From Artemisia argyi (lineage: Eukaryota; Streptophyta; Magnoliopsida; Asterales; Asteraceae): DNA of 64,000 nucleotides. Each line of letters starts with the position of its first letter. The stretch's first letter is position 1. This document shows, piece by piece, positions 36,753 through 48,048 of this stretch. A program made the position numbers and the translations under genes. The notes under the pieces were generated by a model. It was given only the letters and a program-made list of their open reading frames with translations. It ran no database searches and was not told where the DNA came from. The stretch spans positions 123,933,296 through 123,997,295 of the forward strand of contig CM060692.1 in assembly GCA_030686995.1 (NCBI GenBank), given 5' to 3'.

Positions 36753-37605
36753 TGAAGGGATGGAGATTGGTACAATTGAAACACAAGTCAGATCAAGAGG
36801 TGTTTAATTTGTATCAACAGGCTTAAAAAGGAAATGGATACCTTCTATCCTATGGGTTGTGCAGAAGATCTAGAACATTTTGCTCAAATGAATAAGAGGT
36901 TGGTTCCTGATAAATCAGATAATGTAGAGCTTATTGAGGCAGTGCAAGTAAAAGAAACAGAGACTAAAATTCCTCCTAGTCAAAGTGTTAAACGAAAAAG
37001 TGTTGGTCACAAGACCTTTGCTAGGAAGAAGAAAAAGATTACTGATGAAAGTAGTAGTGACTTGGAAAAGGCATAATAAGTTGTAGAAGAAAAGGAGCAA
37101 AAGAAAACTCTGGCTATTTGGTCTGAACTAGAAGAACCAGAGGTTATCAAGGAAAATCCTTTAGCTTCAAAACATCCTATCATCCCATACACTTTTAAGA
37201 TAAAAGGAGGAAGTGAAGGATATTGGGAATTCATGAGGTCAAATCATGAAGTTCAAGGTTTTATTGAAAGTTCACAGATATTTGATAAGATGGATAGGGA
37301 TGATGTGATTACTATATGGAGATTATATAAAGAGAAGTATGATGGAAAGGAAATGAATATTGCTCTTGATATGAATCTTGCATTTGAAAAGTTAATGTAT
37401 CGCAGCTTGAAGATTATGTTTGATCCTCAGCCAGGTGATAGTGAATGGAATGAAATTGGATTCGGCAAGTTACATAAATGGTTTTTATATCAATCTTGTG
37501 GGGTTCATGATTTAAGAATTGGTGCAGTTACTCTATTTTTGTTGGTGGAGAAGGACCATACTAGTTTCAATAAGTGCAAGGAGATACTGATGCGTCGTTT
37601 CTAGA
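36753..37605 (+). pseudogene. Post-pol frame of element G, part 3
   Basis: One frame with stops at about 36825 and 37074-37079 and a natural end at 37602. It contains a basic cluster KTFARKKKKI, like a nuclear localisation signal, then a conserved C-terminal block (YWEFMRSNHEVQ, VITIWRLYKEKY, SCGVHDLRI). I recall a similar block at the C-terminus of the Asteraceae post-pol protein. Function is unknown. Confidence 0.65.
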
Positions 37606-37810
37606 CAGATGGTTAGACCTGGTTTCTCAAGTGTCAAAACATTATATGTCTGATAACCAAGCTTAAAAATTGACACAAAAGTATGAAAAGATCTTGGATC
37701 CAACTATCAGAAAAAGCTTTCAAAGAGATCAGAAGATATAAGTGTTTGGAAGCATTCTCCTGGTGATTATCTAAGCTTTGAAGAAACTTAATCATTTAGA
37801 AATAAATATT
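37606..37810 (+). other. Element G 3' untranslated region
   Basis: About 200 bp between the end of the post-pol frame and the polypurine tract; nothing recognised. Confidence 0.5.
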
Positions 37811-37826
37811 AAGTTTAGGGGAGGAT
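37811..37826 (+). promoter_or_regulatory. Element G polypurine tract
   Basis: AAGTTTAGGGGAGGAT immediately before TGTTGGG. Confidence 0.85.
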
Positions 37827-38333
37827 TGTTGGGCTTTGAGATTCTGCTGCTTAGAATTTTACTAATTATCAAACTACTGCTAATATGAATCTGCTGCTAA
37901 AGTAATCAAACTGTTGCTATGTGAAAGTGCTGCTAGTGAACCTGCTCCTATAGAGATAGACTTGTATACACGAGTGGATAATTATAGAATAGATTATGTG
38001 TATATCTTATACGTTTAGAATATTCTTGTCTTGTGTAGAAAGTAATTGTAAACTAATAGGACTCCTTGGCCTATAAAAGGAGGTGCCTAGGGTTAGAGTA
38101 GGTACGTATTACTTATGTTTTCGTTTCCACATCAAGGTTGTAAAACCCTAGCATTGTTGAGTGCTCGTATTATTAATATATTGAAGTGTTGATAGTGATT
38201 TACTGTTCTTCTTAAGTTAAGCTTTAATATTCTGCGTTTTAGCTTAAGTATAAATTCAAGTCAACTTCTATAAAGATCGTTTGCTCAACTGGGATCAACA
38301 TTCCCGTGGCTCAATGTACTATTGGATCCCACA
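37827..38333 (+). repeat. Element G 3' LTR
   Basis: Starts TGTTGGGCTTTGAG. A TATA box TATAAAA lies at 38072-38078. CTGCTGCTA words occur in the first 150 bp. The right end is uncertain because no 5' LTR is present; CCCACA at 38333 is the best candidate (GATCAACA at about 38300 is an alternative). Confidence 0.7.
38072..38078 (+). promoter_or_regulatory. TATA box of element G LTR
   Basis: TATAAAA in GGCCTATAAAAGGAGG, 245 bp into the LTR, followed by CTAGGG leader sequence. Confidence 0.5.
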
Positions 38334-39119
38334 TCATCATCCTTGTGCCGTCATAACTCATTTGAAGGGTTACGGCATAGTTCTTCTGATACGGATTTAT
38401 TTGATACGTTTTTAGGGGGTCATTTAAGGCCTAAATCATGTTTTTATGGTCATATTTTACCTTAAATCATTTCTTTTGTCATTTTAGGTACGTGGGACAT
38501 AAATTAGGGAAAAAAGAGCATTTTGGAGCTTTACGGACGTTCTTATGCTCAAGAATGAAGAAAACAAGAAAAGTCAAGAAAGTCAGGTTTTTACACCTGA
38601 CGCCGTCACATTTTCGAGCTGACGCCGTCACCTTATGCTAAAGATGATGGAATTTTAACACTAGACGGCCTAGAAGGATAACATGAATTTTGCACTAGAT
38701 GGTGTCAGGTTCATTTGAAGAAAGGCCGTCTCGCCTTGTGCTTATACGAGACGGCCCAGAACCCCTACAACTAGACGGAATCAGAAGCTATCTTGGGTGA
38801 TACGAAACCCTAAAAGCGGCGACCTGACGCCATCAGACTTGTATATCAATATATATTTTTTGATTTTTCATTCATGAGTGTGGAACTTTTTGGTATGTAA
38901 CAAACCCTAGAAGAATTTCACAGCAACTTTAGGGTTTTCAAGCCCTCTTTTCTTTAATGTTCAATTAAACATAAGTCTTCCTTTTAATTATTCAATATGT
39001 AAAACCCTAAAATCTAAAACTTGTGAAATGACTATTCTACCCCTCTAATCATTAATTTATAAAATATGTATAATATTCCAAGCTCATTAAAATGCATTTA
39101 ACCTAAGTTATAAGAGAAT
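38334..39119. other. Unassigned repeat-like DNA with GACGGC/GCCGTC cluster
   Basis: No coding frame. From 38598 to 38838 at least seven degenerate copies of GACGGC or its complement GCCGTC occur (for example TGACGCCGTCAC twice, CTAGACGGCCTAG, AGGCCGTCTCG, GAGACGGCCC). This resembles the short palindrome clusters in LTRs of gypsy elements (compare 45500-45655), so it may be an LTR fragment. Confidence 0.4.
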
Positions 39120-41760
39120 TATAACACCCTAAGTTCTACCTTGTCACCAAAATATTTAATATTGAATATAACCAAAGTATTAGAACTTTATAAATTAGAG
39201 AGCTACTTAATATTAAATCTAAGTTGTGATATATATAAAATTTACACAACATATGGATACTAAGCCAATATCACGCCTAACATGTTACTGAATGGGCCAA
39301 AAGTTTCTTTTGAATTTAAAGAAATCTCCTGGTCTTTGGGTCCTCCTGATTACTCGGTCTTCTTCACCTATTTCTCCCCCTCAACCTCACTTGTTACGCC
39401 AGAATATCTCACACACAAATCTCACACAAAACCCTAAACACAAAACTAGTGGCGGCATAATTATTTCTCTTCATTTTGGCTATGGTTTTCTGTGGTACGA
39501 AGCTATACAAAAACATATGCAAAGGAGGTCGTGGTAAGGAGGGTGTTGGGTCTTTGTATTCTTTCTGGTTCAAGGGTGTACTGAATGTGGCTTCGACATT
39601 GGTTTGGTTAGATTGGTTTCGGTTATGTTAGGTCCTTTGTTCCTTTCCTTGTCACGCTTCAAGGGTAACCGTATCATTCCTTATTCGACATTCTTTTGTT
39701 TTGATCAATATATATAAGTGTATAACATGTTATAAACAAGTACTATATGAATCGGTTTAATATATTAGATGTCACCTGAGAAATTAATAAGAATTGGATC
39801 ATAAGAAGTATGCTTGTAAACCTAAAACCTGTTGATGAAATATGTTACGTTTCGGCATCGCGACACTCATTTTAACCTTTAAATTATGCACTAAAATCTG
39901 GTTATAAAACATACGGAATAACGATGGGAGATACATGTTTATTCGGCTCTTATACTTTTCGACTTATATTCATTCGATCAATAACATGTTACATGAATAA
40001 ACAATGAATCGGTTTAGATTGCATGCATGTTTATAAGCGTCGAATCAGTTCTGTTTAAAGCCTTCGAATCGGTCGTGAACTACATTTTGATTTGGTTATT
40101 AGAACATGTTACATGATAACTGAAACGATGTCAGTTTTATAATTGGGTCTTTAATGATTTAGTAAAATCTTGGGTCGTCGAGGCATAAATATTAATATCG
40201 TGGGCACGTTAGTAAATTACATAAAATTATAATGACGGGGTAGAAAATTATTATCTTATTAAAATAAAGTTTAAAATAATTTTATTTGACTTTTAATATT
40301 TAATTTTGATAACTTATATTTTAGACCCTAAACTTATAATATTGACATTTAAGACCTAAAACATTATATTGGTCTTTTTAACCTTAAATATTATTAATTG
40401 TCCATAATAACCTACAAAGTATTAAATTACTATTCCGGGGACTTGCTAAAATGGGAAACTTACATAAAAATATAAAGTTACAAAAAATGGAAAGTATACT
40501 AAAATATCCAACCTAATTCAAATGAACTTAAAATAATACTTGGTAATTGATCCATATAGATTCTGTGAATCGAGAGTGATTCATCTTGTGACCTTTCTGT
40601 TTCCTATTTGTTTGCTTTGAATAAGGTACAGATATTCTAACCTTCTCACAGGTTTCTCATGATTTCCTTTCTCTTATCTTGCAATTTGACTTCTGATATT
40701 ATGACCTCTGATATTCTGAACCTTTGCTATGAATCTTCCGACATTCTAAACCTTATGTAATGAACCTTTGGATTGAACTCTGATTATGAACCTTTGCCAT
40801 ATATGAACCTTTGACTTGAACCTTTGTTATGCACCCTATATTGATGACCATTTGATTCTGATTATGATTATGGACCTTTGATTCTGACTCTCTTATGATG
40901 ACCTTATACTCTGACCTTCTATTTTGACCTACCCAATTAGATACCCGAGCCATTTCACTAGGCATGGGGGTTCCATGTCCGTATCATAGATGCACCTATG
41001 GCATGACCCAAGGGCAGTAGAGTGATGTTCTGCCACGTCCCCTTTCTGTTATATGATATGCGCATTCTATTTTTATGGCCACTATGATTTCTGCGGGGCG
41101 TATGGATGCATCTTAGATCTGTTATGTTATCTGTCATGTATTATATTATTACCTGATCTGGTGAATGTGGCGTATGTGGAATATGCGTCCTTCATATTTC
41201 TGGGAGTTGATCACTCCATGGTTACTATTATGCTATAGGTTATGAAGAATATGACATGATATTTCTGTTCTCGGCTCGTTGGTAGATGACTTACAACACT
41301 TTACTTTCGATATAACCATATACCTTCTTTACCTTTGATTATACCTTCTGATATTCCCAAACGCACCATATATTGCTTTGCTTTCTATTTTTGTTTCTGT
41401 ATGCTTGGTTGTATATTTCTGTTCACTGGGCTTTTTAAGCTCAGCCACATTTTCTTTTCCTGCGGCAGGTATTTAGCTTTGATGATGGGGCTTTTCTGGG
41501 ATGGAGAGTAGAAGCTATGTGGACTTGACCATAGATCGTCTTAGCTATTGAACTATGTTATTTTTCCTATTAGGCATTTGTACTTATGTTTCCCTTTTCA
41601 TTTGATTATTTCTGGATTTTGATGTAATTGTTTAAGTCATGTTGACTTAACTTCCTTTTGGGTATTTATTGTAAGACTTCTGCTTGCATTTTATATCTGT
41701 ATGTTTCTAATATGTCACCATACTGTAATGCTTCTACCCTTTTCGGGGTGAGGTGTTACA
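39120..41760 (+). repeat. Element F 5' LTR
   Basis: 2641 bp, from TATAACACCCTAAG to GAGGTGTTACA. The first nine bases are the complement of the last nine with one mismatch, which sets the ends. As in element B it starts TA, not TG. Left flank AGAAT (39115-39119) is the presumed target copy. Around 40680-40930 are many ATGAACCTTTG/TGACCTTTGATT-like words, a degenerate short repeat. Confidence 0.7.
40680..40935 (+). repeat. Degenerate 'TGAACCTTTG' repeats in element F LTR
   Basis: About a dozen copies of TGAACCTTTG/TGACCTT-like words spaced 15-35 bp apart. No exact period. Confidence 0.6.
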
Positions 41761-41764
41761 ATTA

Positions 41765-41782
41765 TGGTATCAGAGCTACAGG
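41765..41782 (+). promoter_or_regulatory. Element F primer-binding site
   Basis: TGGTATCAGAGCTACAGG, the standard initiator Met-tRNA site, four bases after the LTR. Confidence 0.9.
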
Positions 41783-41907
41783 TTTTAGGACCCTTGAGCT
41801 TAGGCCTTGACCTGTGAGGATTTGGGTAGACTAGGTTTCTATTTCGTCTTTCCCTTTCATACTTCATCCTTGTTTTTAATATTACTAATCGTTTGGTAAT
41901 CGTTCAG

Positions 41908-43405
41908 ATGGTTAACACTCGCTAAAATGGTCGACCCGATGGAAGCCTTGACAAGGATGTTGAGATCCCCAATTTGGAGGCTATGGTTGCTGCTGCTATA
42001 GCCAATCTGCTACCGGATCTTAGCACCAATGAGATGATCTCAGGGATCATTAACGACGTCAGAAATGGAGCGGGTTCTTCTAGGGGTGCTGGTGGACAGC
42101 CCACCGATATTCATGTCTGGCTTGAGCGTTTTGATAAGCTTAAGCCCTTGTCATTCATTTCGGCTGCCACTCCTCAGGAGGCCGAGGGTTTGGTTACGCA
42201 TATGGAGAAGTTGTTCGAAGTTCTGGGGTGCGGTGATGAGTTTAAGACTCGTTTGGCCACTTTTAAGTTGGAAGGGGATGCGCTAAATTGGTGGAAAGCA
42301 CATAAGCAGGAAAAAGGGTTGAGTTCCGTGATACCTTTTATAAGAGGTATTTTCCTGATTCTGAGCAGAAACAGTTTGAAAGAGAGTATAACTCCATCCA
42401 GGAGTATGATAACAAGAATTTAGGGGAATATATGTGGCGGTTCTTAAGGTTGGCTAGTTTTGTTGGGCCTCTAGCTGGGGATGCTCGCCGTCAGGTGAAG
42501 CATTTCAAATGGGGACTAAAGAAGTGGGTTATGGATCGTCTACTTAATGCTGAGTTTGTGGATGTGTCAGCTATTAATGATGCAGCCCATAACATTGAGA
42601 TTTTCCTTGAGGGTTCTGGTTACAGCAAACGTAACCATGATGGTAACCGAATTCATCCTAGGGTTCAGGGTGGTGATAACAGGGGGTATTCTGGTAGGAG
42701 TCAGGATTCGAGGGGTCAGACGGACAGGAGTTATGACCAGCGGGGACAGTCGTGTAGGACTTATGATCACAGGCGACCGAAGATGAGGGTTCAGGATGGC
42801 AGGTACACTAGTAGGAATGGGAATGATCGTCAAGGTCAGGGTAACAACAATCAGCGCCAGTTCAGGGACCAGTCAGCTAGGGGTAATAAGCAGAACCATT
42901 CATCTATGTCTACTAATCAACATAGGCCTGCCGAGACTTTACCTCCTCCTCCACTTTGTTCTTCTTGTGGCAAGGCTCATCCGGGAGTTTGCCATAAGGC
43001 TTCTAGTAACTATTTGGAATGTGGGTCTTCTACTCATCGGATTAAGGACTGCCCGAAGAAGAACCCTCCTGTGCCTAGGAACTACCTCAAGCCTCCTCCT
43101 ACTACAGGCCGTGTGTATGCTACTACCCGTGAGCAGGCATATCACACTACAGGTACCATTACATGCATTCTTTATATTGGAGATTGTGCTACTTTGGTAT
43201 TATTTGACACCGGAGCTACACATTCTATAATATCTGTTAACTTTGCAAAGAAAATAAATCTTACCCGAACACCATTAACTAATCTGTTATGCATCTCTAC
43301 CCCAATGAAAAACCATATACTCATTAACCATAAGTATGTCAATTGTCCCTTACGATTTGACGATCGCACTCGTCCGGCGAACCTACTTCCTCTGAATATG
43401 ATCAA
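41908..43405 (+). pseudogene. Element F gag and protease
   Basis: ATG 41908, with a stop at the sixth codon, then open to about 42320 (gag core; LNWWKAHK). A frame change near 42320 continues the gag core (QKQFEREYNSIQEY, LGEYMWRF). An Arg/Gly/Gln/Asp-rich region follows, then CSSCGKAHPGVC and a zinc knuckle whose first Cys is Tyr (YLECGSSTHRIKDC). Protease has DTGATHS at about 43207. Another single-base frame change at about 43405 joins the next block. Length and order fit a Tekay-type Gag-PR. Confidence 0.85.
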
Positions 43406-44206
43406 TTTTGGATGTAATTCTAGGCATGGATTGGTTGACTTCTCATAGGGCTACCATCGACTGCCATGCTAGAAATGAAATCTTTGGTGACATGCGTCAG
43501 CATGATTTTGTTTATCATGGTTCCCAACCTCTGAAATCTGTTAAAATCATTTCTGCTATGAAGGCCCAAACTCTAATTTCTCATGGTTTCCAAGGTTTTC
43601 TAGCAGCCATTAAAGATGGCTCTCTGGAAAGTCCTAGCATTGAAAGTATTTATGTTTTACGTGATTTCTCCAATGTCTTTCCTGATGAACTTCATGGTAT
43701 TCCTCCGGCTAGGGAAGTTGAGTTTAGCATCGAGTTGATTCTAGGTGTCGAACCTATTTCCAAAGCTCCGTATCGTATGGCACCTGTTGAGTTGAAGAAG
43801 TTGAAAGTGAAATTGCAGGAACTTTTGGAGAATGGTTTCATTAGACCGAGTGTATCGCCATGGGGTACACCTGTACTATTTGTCAAGAAGAAGGATAGAA
43901 GCATTCGTCTTTGTATCAACTATCGTGAGCTTAACCGTATTACTATCCGTAATCGTTATCCACTTCCGCGTATAGATGATTTGTTTGATCAGTTACAAGG
44001 GGCTAAATTCTTTTTAAAAATTAATTCAAGATCTGGTTATCACCAATTACGCGTAAAGGAGCAGGATGTTCCTAAAACTGCTTTCCGTACCCGATATGGT
44101 CATTACAAGTTTTTGGTTATGCCTTTCGGTTTGACAAACGCTCCTGATGTGTTTATGGATCTGATGAATCGCGTGTTCCACGAGTACCTTGATAAGTTTG
44201 TTATTG
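43406..44206 (+). pseudogene. Element F reverse transcriptase, N-terminal part
   Basis: DVILGMDWL ends the protease domain. Then follow [73 protein letters not shown] and MPFGLTNAP. In the first catalytic block the usual Asp is Asn ([12 protein letters not shown]). The frame is lost at 44206 after KFVIV, where the FIDD block should begin. Motif spelling fits chromoviruses of the Tekay/Del clade. Confidence 0.88.
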
Positions 44207-45360
44207 TGATGTGCTCACAATGTGTACAAGTTTTAAATTTATAAACACGATTACCGGATCTAGGAATAACACATACGAGCAAGTGAACTCGTCCGTTATA
44301 GCAAGATTGGGTTAGTAAGTCGGGATCGTTCGCAGGGATTTGTGAGTGAATCTAAGCGTAAGTTTAAAAAGTAAATCTCTAACACTAGCGATAATGATTA
44401 TAAGATAATTCAAATGGTTAAAAACTACACTTGCTTAGACTAGTTAACTACTCATAAGAAAAGTATGATTGTGATAACTTCCTTAACATGTTGGTAATTA
44501 GAATTAGTTGGTGTTCTAATCTATTGTTTCTACAAGTTGAACCTTCGTCAAGATTTTAGTTTATAAAAACAAGCATTAGGTTTGGACCAATCAATTCAAG
44601 ATCAATTCAAGGTTCATAAAGTTGAGTTAACAACCTTAAACACAAAAAATAGTTCCTTGTTTAATCACGTACTCTTAAGAAATGGTCAATACAAAAGGTA
44701 ACCTAATCATAGACAACAAGGTTACAATTGATTATAAACTACTAAAACTTTCGACCAATTAGGCGTTTACAACCAATCCGATTTGATTAACAAAAAGTAT
44801 TCTCATTACAATTACACCTTAGTTCCTTTGTTTAGCCAAGAATGATTATGGTGAAAAACAATCTTTAATAGACAAAAGATTATAACTAGTTGAATGATAA
44901 CAACCCTTTCGGCCAAATTATAAGCAACTAGTTAAACTTGACTCAACAAATGTCACATGAAACTTTAGTCTAATTGGGTTTTAGAATTGACTTGAAATTG
45001 AATTAAAACATGTTATCACAATCATAGACTAATCATTATGAACATCATCTAAGCAAATGCAAAAGGTTACTAGCCACTCATAGCAAACATGAATATAAAC
45101 TCAGAATATTGAACATTAGAAATCATAATTAAAGTCTTACAAATGTTTGGAATATGATTACAAATGAGTAGGAAATGATTTCCTAAGTGTTGGTGTTGAT
45201 TTCTTGAATGGTTGACCTCCGGATGTTCACTTTTCGGACTTCCAATGCTTCCTGAACTTTTATGGACGAATTTGAGAACTTTGAGACTAGTAAAGGATTA
45301 CTTTGTTGTTGGTGTAATGAGTGATATTGAGTTGTGTGTTGAAATGAGATTACAAAGCCT

Positions 45361-45369
45361 CTATTTATA
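45361..45369 (-). promoter_or_regulatory. TATA box of LTR E
   Basis: TATAAATAG on the minus strand, in GTATAAATAGAGGC, a near-perfect plant TATA box. About 1.15 kb from the LTR's outer end. Confidence 0.55.
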
Positions 45370-45499
45370 CTAATCCTCAAGCTTAGGCTCATCAATGCAG
45401 CAACTTGGCCTCCAAGGTGAATAGAAAGACCTAGAATAGCAAGGATAATGGCCTAGAATTGGGTAGAATGAGATAGAAAACATCTTGCAAAATTTCAAC

Positions 45500-45655
45500 G
45501 AGCTGACCAACCGATCCGTATCGGGCTCTGACCGATCGGTTGGTTGTGACCTCTGCGACTAACCAGCCGGTTGGATTCATGACTGATCGGTTAGTTGTAA
45601 CATTTTCTTCTAACCGATCGGTTGGAATGGATACTGATCGGTTGGTTGTGTTCTG
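45500..45655. repeat. 51-bp degenerate repeats with ACCGATCGGT palindromes
   Basis: Three to four units, each with a self-complementary core such as CCGATCGG inside AACCGATCGGTTGG. Read on the minus strand they give 17-residue repeats starting TTNRSV, but the frame has no other support as a gene. Confidence 0.75.
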
Positions 45656-45911
45656 ACAGCAACGAACTTGATTCTTTAATTTGGCTCTTCGTTCTTTGTC
45701 CAAACTTGATTATTCCTTGTCAACAAACTTTGGAATGATGAAAACTTGGATTCTTCATTGTGAAATGATTGAACGAATTGAATCTCTAGTTGGGAATGAC
45801 AAATCCTTCATTTACTTCACTTTTTCTTCCTTTTTCCTGTTTTTGGCTACAAATGCTTGCAAACACACTTTGATATGATTATGTGACAAAATCATATAAA
45901 AATAACCGAAA

Positions 45912-45916
45912 AACAT
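45912..45916 (-). repeat. Element C presumed target duplication, left
   Basis: AACAT before TGATTGCATGTG. The right partner is outside the window. Confidence 0.5.
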
Positions 45917-46789
45917 TGATTGCATGTGAAACGCGTATAAAACAAATACAAAAAGTTGACGTGAGTGGAATTTACCAATCAACCTTTAGGAAAAGGAAGA
46001 CTTGTAAAAACACGTGAATACAATATATATATGCGATACCGGGTAAGTGATTACCCGGGTCGTGTCCCAACGAGGTGTGAATGGGCGATATCGTGCGAGA
46101 TTCGAGATTAAAATGCTTGTAAGGATGATTTCGATTATTCGGTACTGTGGAACTACGATAAATTGCAAATAGCGTACGAAAACTTAAATAAAAGCAACTA
46201 AAACATGAATTCAAACAAGGAATGAAAAATTAAACTTAAAATCTACTTAAAATCCTACGGGAATGATAATAGGGAATAGGGGAAACCTAAGACGTAATCT
46301 AATTTGAAAACGTAAAAGTTACTTAAATAAAACGCGAGTGCGCAAAATAAAAAGTAAATTTAGAGCTACGCTAATCTTACAGATGTGAAAATCATATTTT
46401 TAAGATTCTGATGATGAATGAAAATTTTTGGAAAAAAAATATATATATTTTTTGTTTGCTTTTTAATAATTTTTTTATAAATTTACAACTAAATTAAAGA
46501 ATCAAATGATTTAAAAATACCTACACTATTTGGAAAAATCTTTAAAAAATTTTGGGAACTAAGTTATGTCCTAACTAAGCTAGGGAAAATAAAAAAAAGG
46601 AGCGGGAAACCTAAATAAGCAGTTAAATAAGCAATCACAAACTGATAATACAATTTAAGTATATTTACCGGTGTTTTAACCCTTTTACCCAAAAAAAGAT
46701 AATGCAATTTAAGCTAAAGAAATAACTAAGGGTTGAATAATAAATATTCCAAGTAATAACAAGAACAAGGGTCTGAGCAGATGGAAATT

Positions 46790-46849
46790 GGTGTTTGTGT
46801 TGGTTCGCTGAGTAAACTTGGTGTCCCAGGTTCGAACCCTGGCAACACC
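46790..46849 (+). other. tRNA-derived fragment in element C LTR
   Basis: CCAGGTTCGAACCCTGG (46826-46842) is a perfect T-arm with the B-box GGTTCGAAC. The flanks GGTGTTT and CAACACC pair in six of seven positions like an acceptor stem, and TTTTT follows. Total length is 60 bases, too short for a tRNA; the D-arm and anticodon region are deleted. It may be a fossil tRNA or SINE head. Confidence 0.55.
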
Positions 46850-48040
46850 CTTTTTACAAAACATTTTTTTTCAAAATTTTTTTAAACAAACTTATTAAAA
46901 ACATGAAAATAAATATTTTCTAAAACTAAAACTATTTCTAAAAAGCTATACATAAGCTGATAAAATGGGAAATGCACAACAGTTCATATATAAGCTAAAA
47001 AAAAGAATTCTAAAAACTAAAAAAAAAGCTAAAAAGAAACTTATACAATCTATCCTAAGGAGAATATAAGCTAAAGCTACCTAGGGAAAACTTAAATAAG
47101 CTACAGAGAACATAGATAAGTTGTCTAAGTAAACAAGTAAGCACTAAACAAGCAAAGCTTAACCAAGGGCTGTTATGGGTAAAAAGTGGACTGAGGGCCT
47201 ACTTTGGGTGCCTACACAGCTGAGAAAAAAAAATTCAGAAAAATAATCTAAAAATATATTCAACTAGATAAGCTACCAAACAAGCTACCTACCGATTTTC
47301 AGGGCAAAAGGCCTAATATCGAAGAAATTAAAAATAAAAAACAGATTGGCTGTGGGGTGGTTTTTTTGACAGCAAACAGAAAAAAAAATGGGTTAAAAAT
47401 GGGTCAAAAGTGGTTTTTTTTTACCTGAAATGGCAATCACCAGGTAGTAGAAACATGCACTATCCTATTATGAACTAAACTTGAGTAACAATAACTACTA
47501 AAGAGGGCCTAAGCTATAACCTAACCTAGTTGACGATTAAAAACAAATTTAAGAAAAATATTTTAGAAAACTAACTTAAATACTTGAAGACTACTTAAAA
47601 CTTCTAACGTCTCCATTAAAACAACTAACAAAACTAAATTAAAGCTGATCAAAACTGAATTCAAGAGTAAAAACAAGTAAATGATAAAAAAGCATGTTGT
47701 GCCAAACACTCCCTATACGGCAGTAAAATAGATTCTTAAGCTGCCATGGATTGATGTAGGCCAAGTTTTGGATTTCTACAAGTTAACTAACATTTCAAGC
47801 AAAGATTAACAAGATTCAACCAAAAAACAGCAAGGAACAGTGATAATACAAAATAAAGCTAAAGTGGCAGTTTAATGATGAAAAACTAATTTGCATTAGA
47901 GAAACAAGGATTACAATGCAGGAAAATGAAATAACGATTAAAGTTAAAGCTGGATTTAAAATGAAAACAACAAGTAATTGGCCAAGACTTTTCTAAAGCA
48001 TGAAAAGTTGGACAAAAAACTAAGTGTGAGGAGAGACTAA

Positions 48041-48048
48041 TATTTATA
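48041..48048 (-). promoter_or_regulatory. TATA box of element C left LTR
   Basis: TATAAATA on the minus strand in TTGTATAAATATTAG. Motif and position only. Confidence 0.4.

Larger units (their letters stand above)
3127..38333 (+). mobile_element. Copia element G (Sirevirus-like), 5'-truncated and split by three insertions
   Basis: Reading only G's own DNA (3127-3424, 12046-16849, 34517-36343, 36753-38333) gives integrase, reverse transcriptase, RNase H, a spacer with a reverse-strand frame, a long post-pol frame, a polypurine tract and a 3' LTR. Gag, protease and the 5' LTR are missing. The RT motif IYVDDIIFGST and the long frame after pol fit the Sirevirus lineage of Ty1/copia, where an extra frame downstream of pol is known. 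Many stops and frameshifts show an old, dead copy. Each insertion removes itself cleanly with its target duplication. Confidence 0.8.
39120..44206 (+). mobile_element. Element F: Ty3/gypsy chromovirus (Tekay/Del type), 3'-truncated
   Basis: 5' LTR 39120-41760, primer-binding site 41765, gag, protease and the first part of reverse transcriptase follow in plus orientation. It is cut at 44206 by LTR E, just before the RT catalytic YIDD/FIDD block. A nonsense codon, at least two frameshifts and a changed RT aspartate show a dead copy. The remainder would lie beyond the nested elements, outside the window. Confidence 0.85.
44207..45916 (-). mobile_element. LTR E, minus orientation, cut by element C
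   Basis: It begins TGATGTGCTCAC directly at the break in element F's RT. The first four bases (TGAT) match the LTR starts of C and D. The phrase GGGATCGTTCGCAGGGA at about 44325 and a minus-strand TATA box at 45361-45369 (TATAAATAG) support an LTR. It is interrupted at 45917 by element C; the rest is beyond the window. Family likely as for C/D, not proven. Confidence 0.65.

Noticed and set aside
38334..39119. Host gene fragment between elements G and F
   Set aside because: No frame above background, no splice-like structure and a repeat-like motif cluster; treated as an unassigned LTR-like fragment.
39292..39537. Plus-strand 81-codon frame
   Set aside because: It falls inside the LTR of element F and has no domain or supporting context.
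46790..46849. Functional tRNA gene
   Set aside because: Only 60 bases; the D-arm and anticodon arm cannot be formed.
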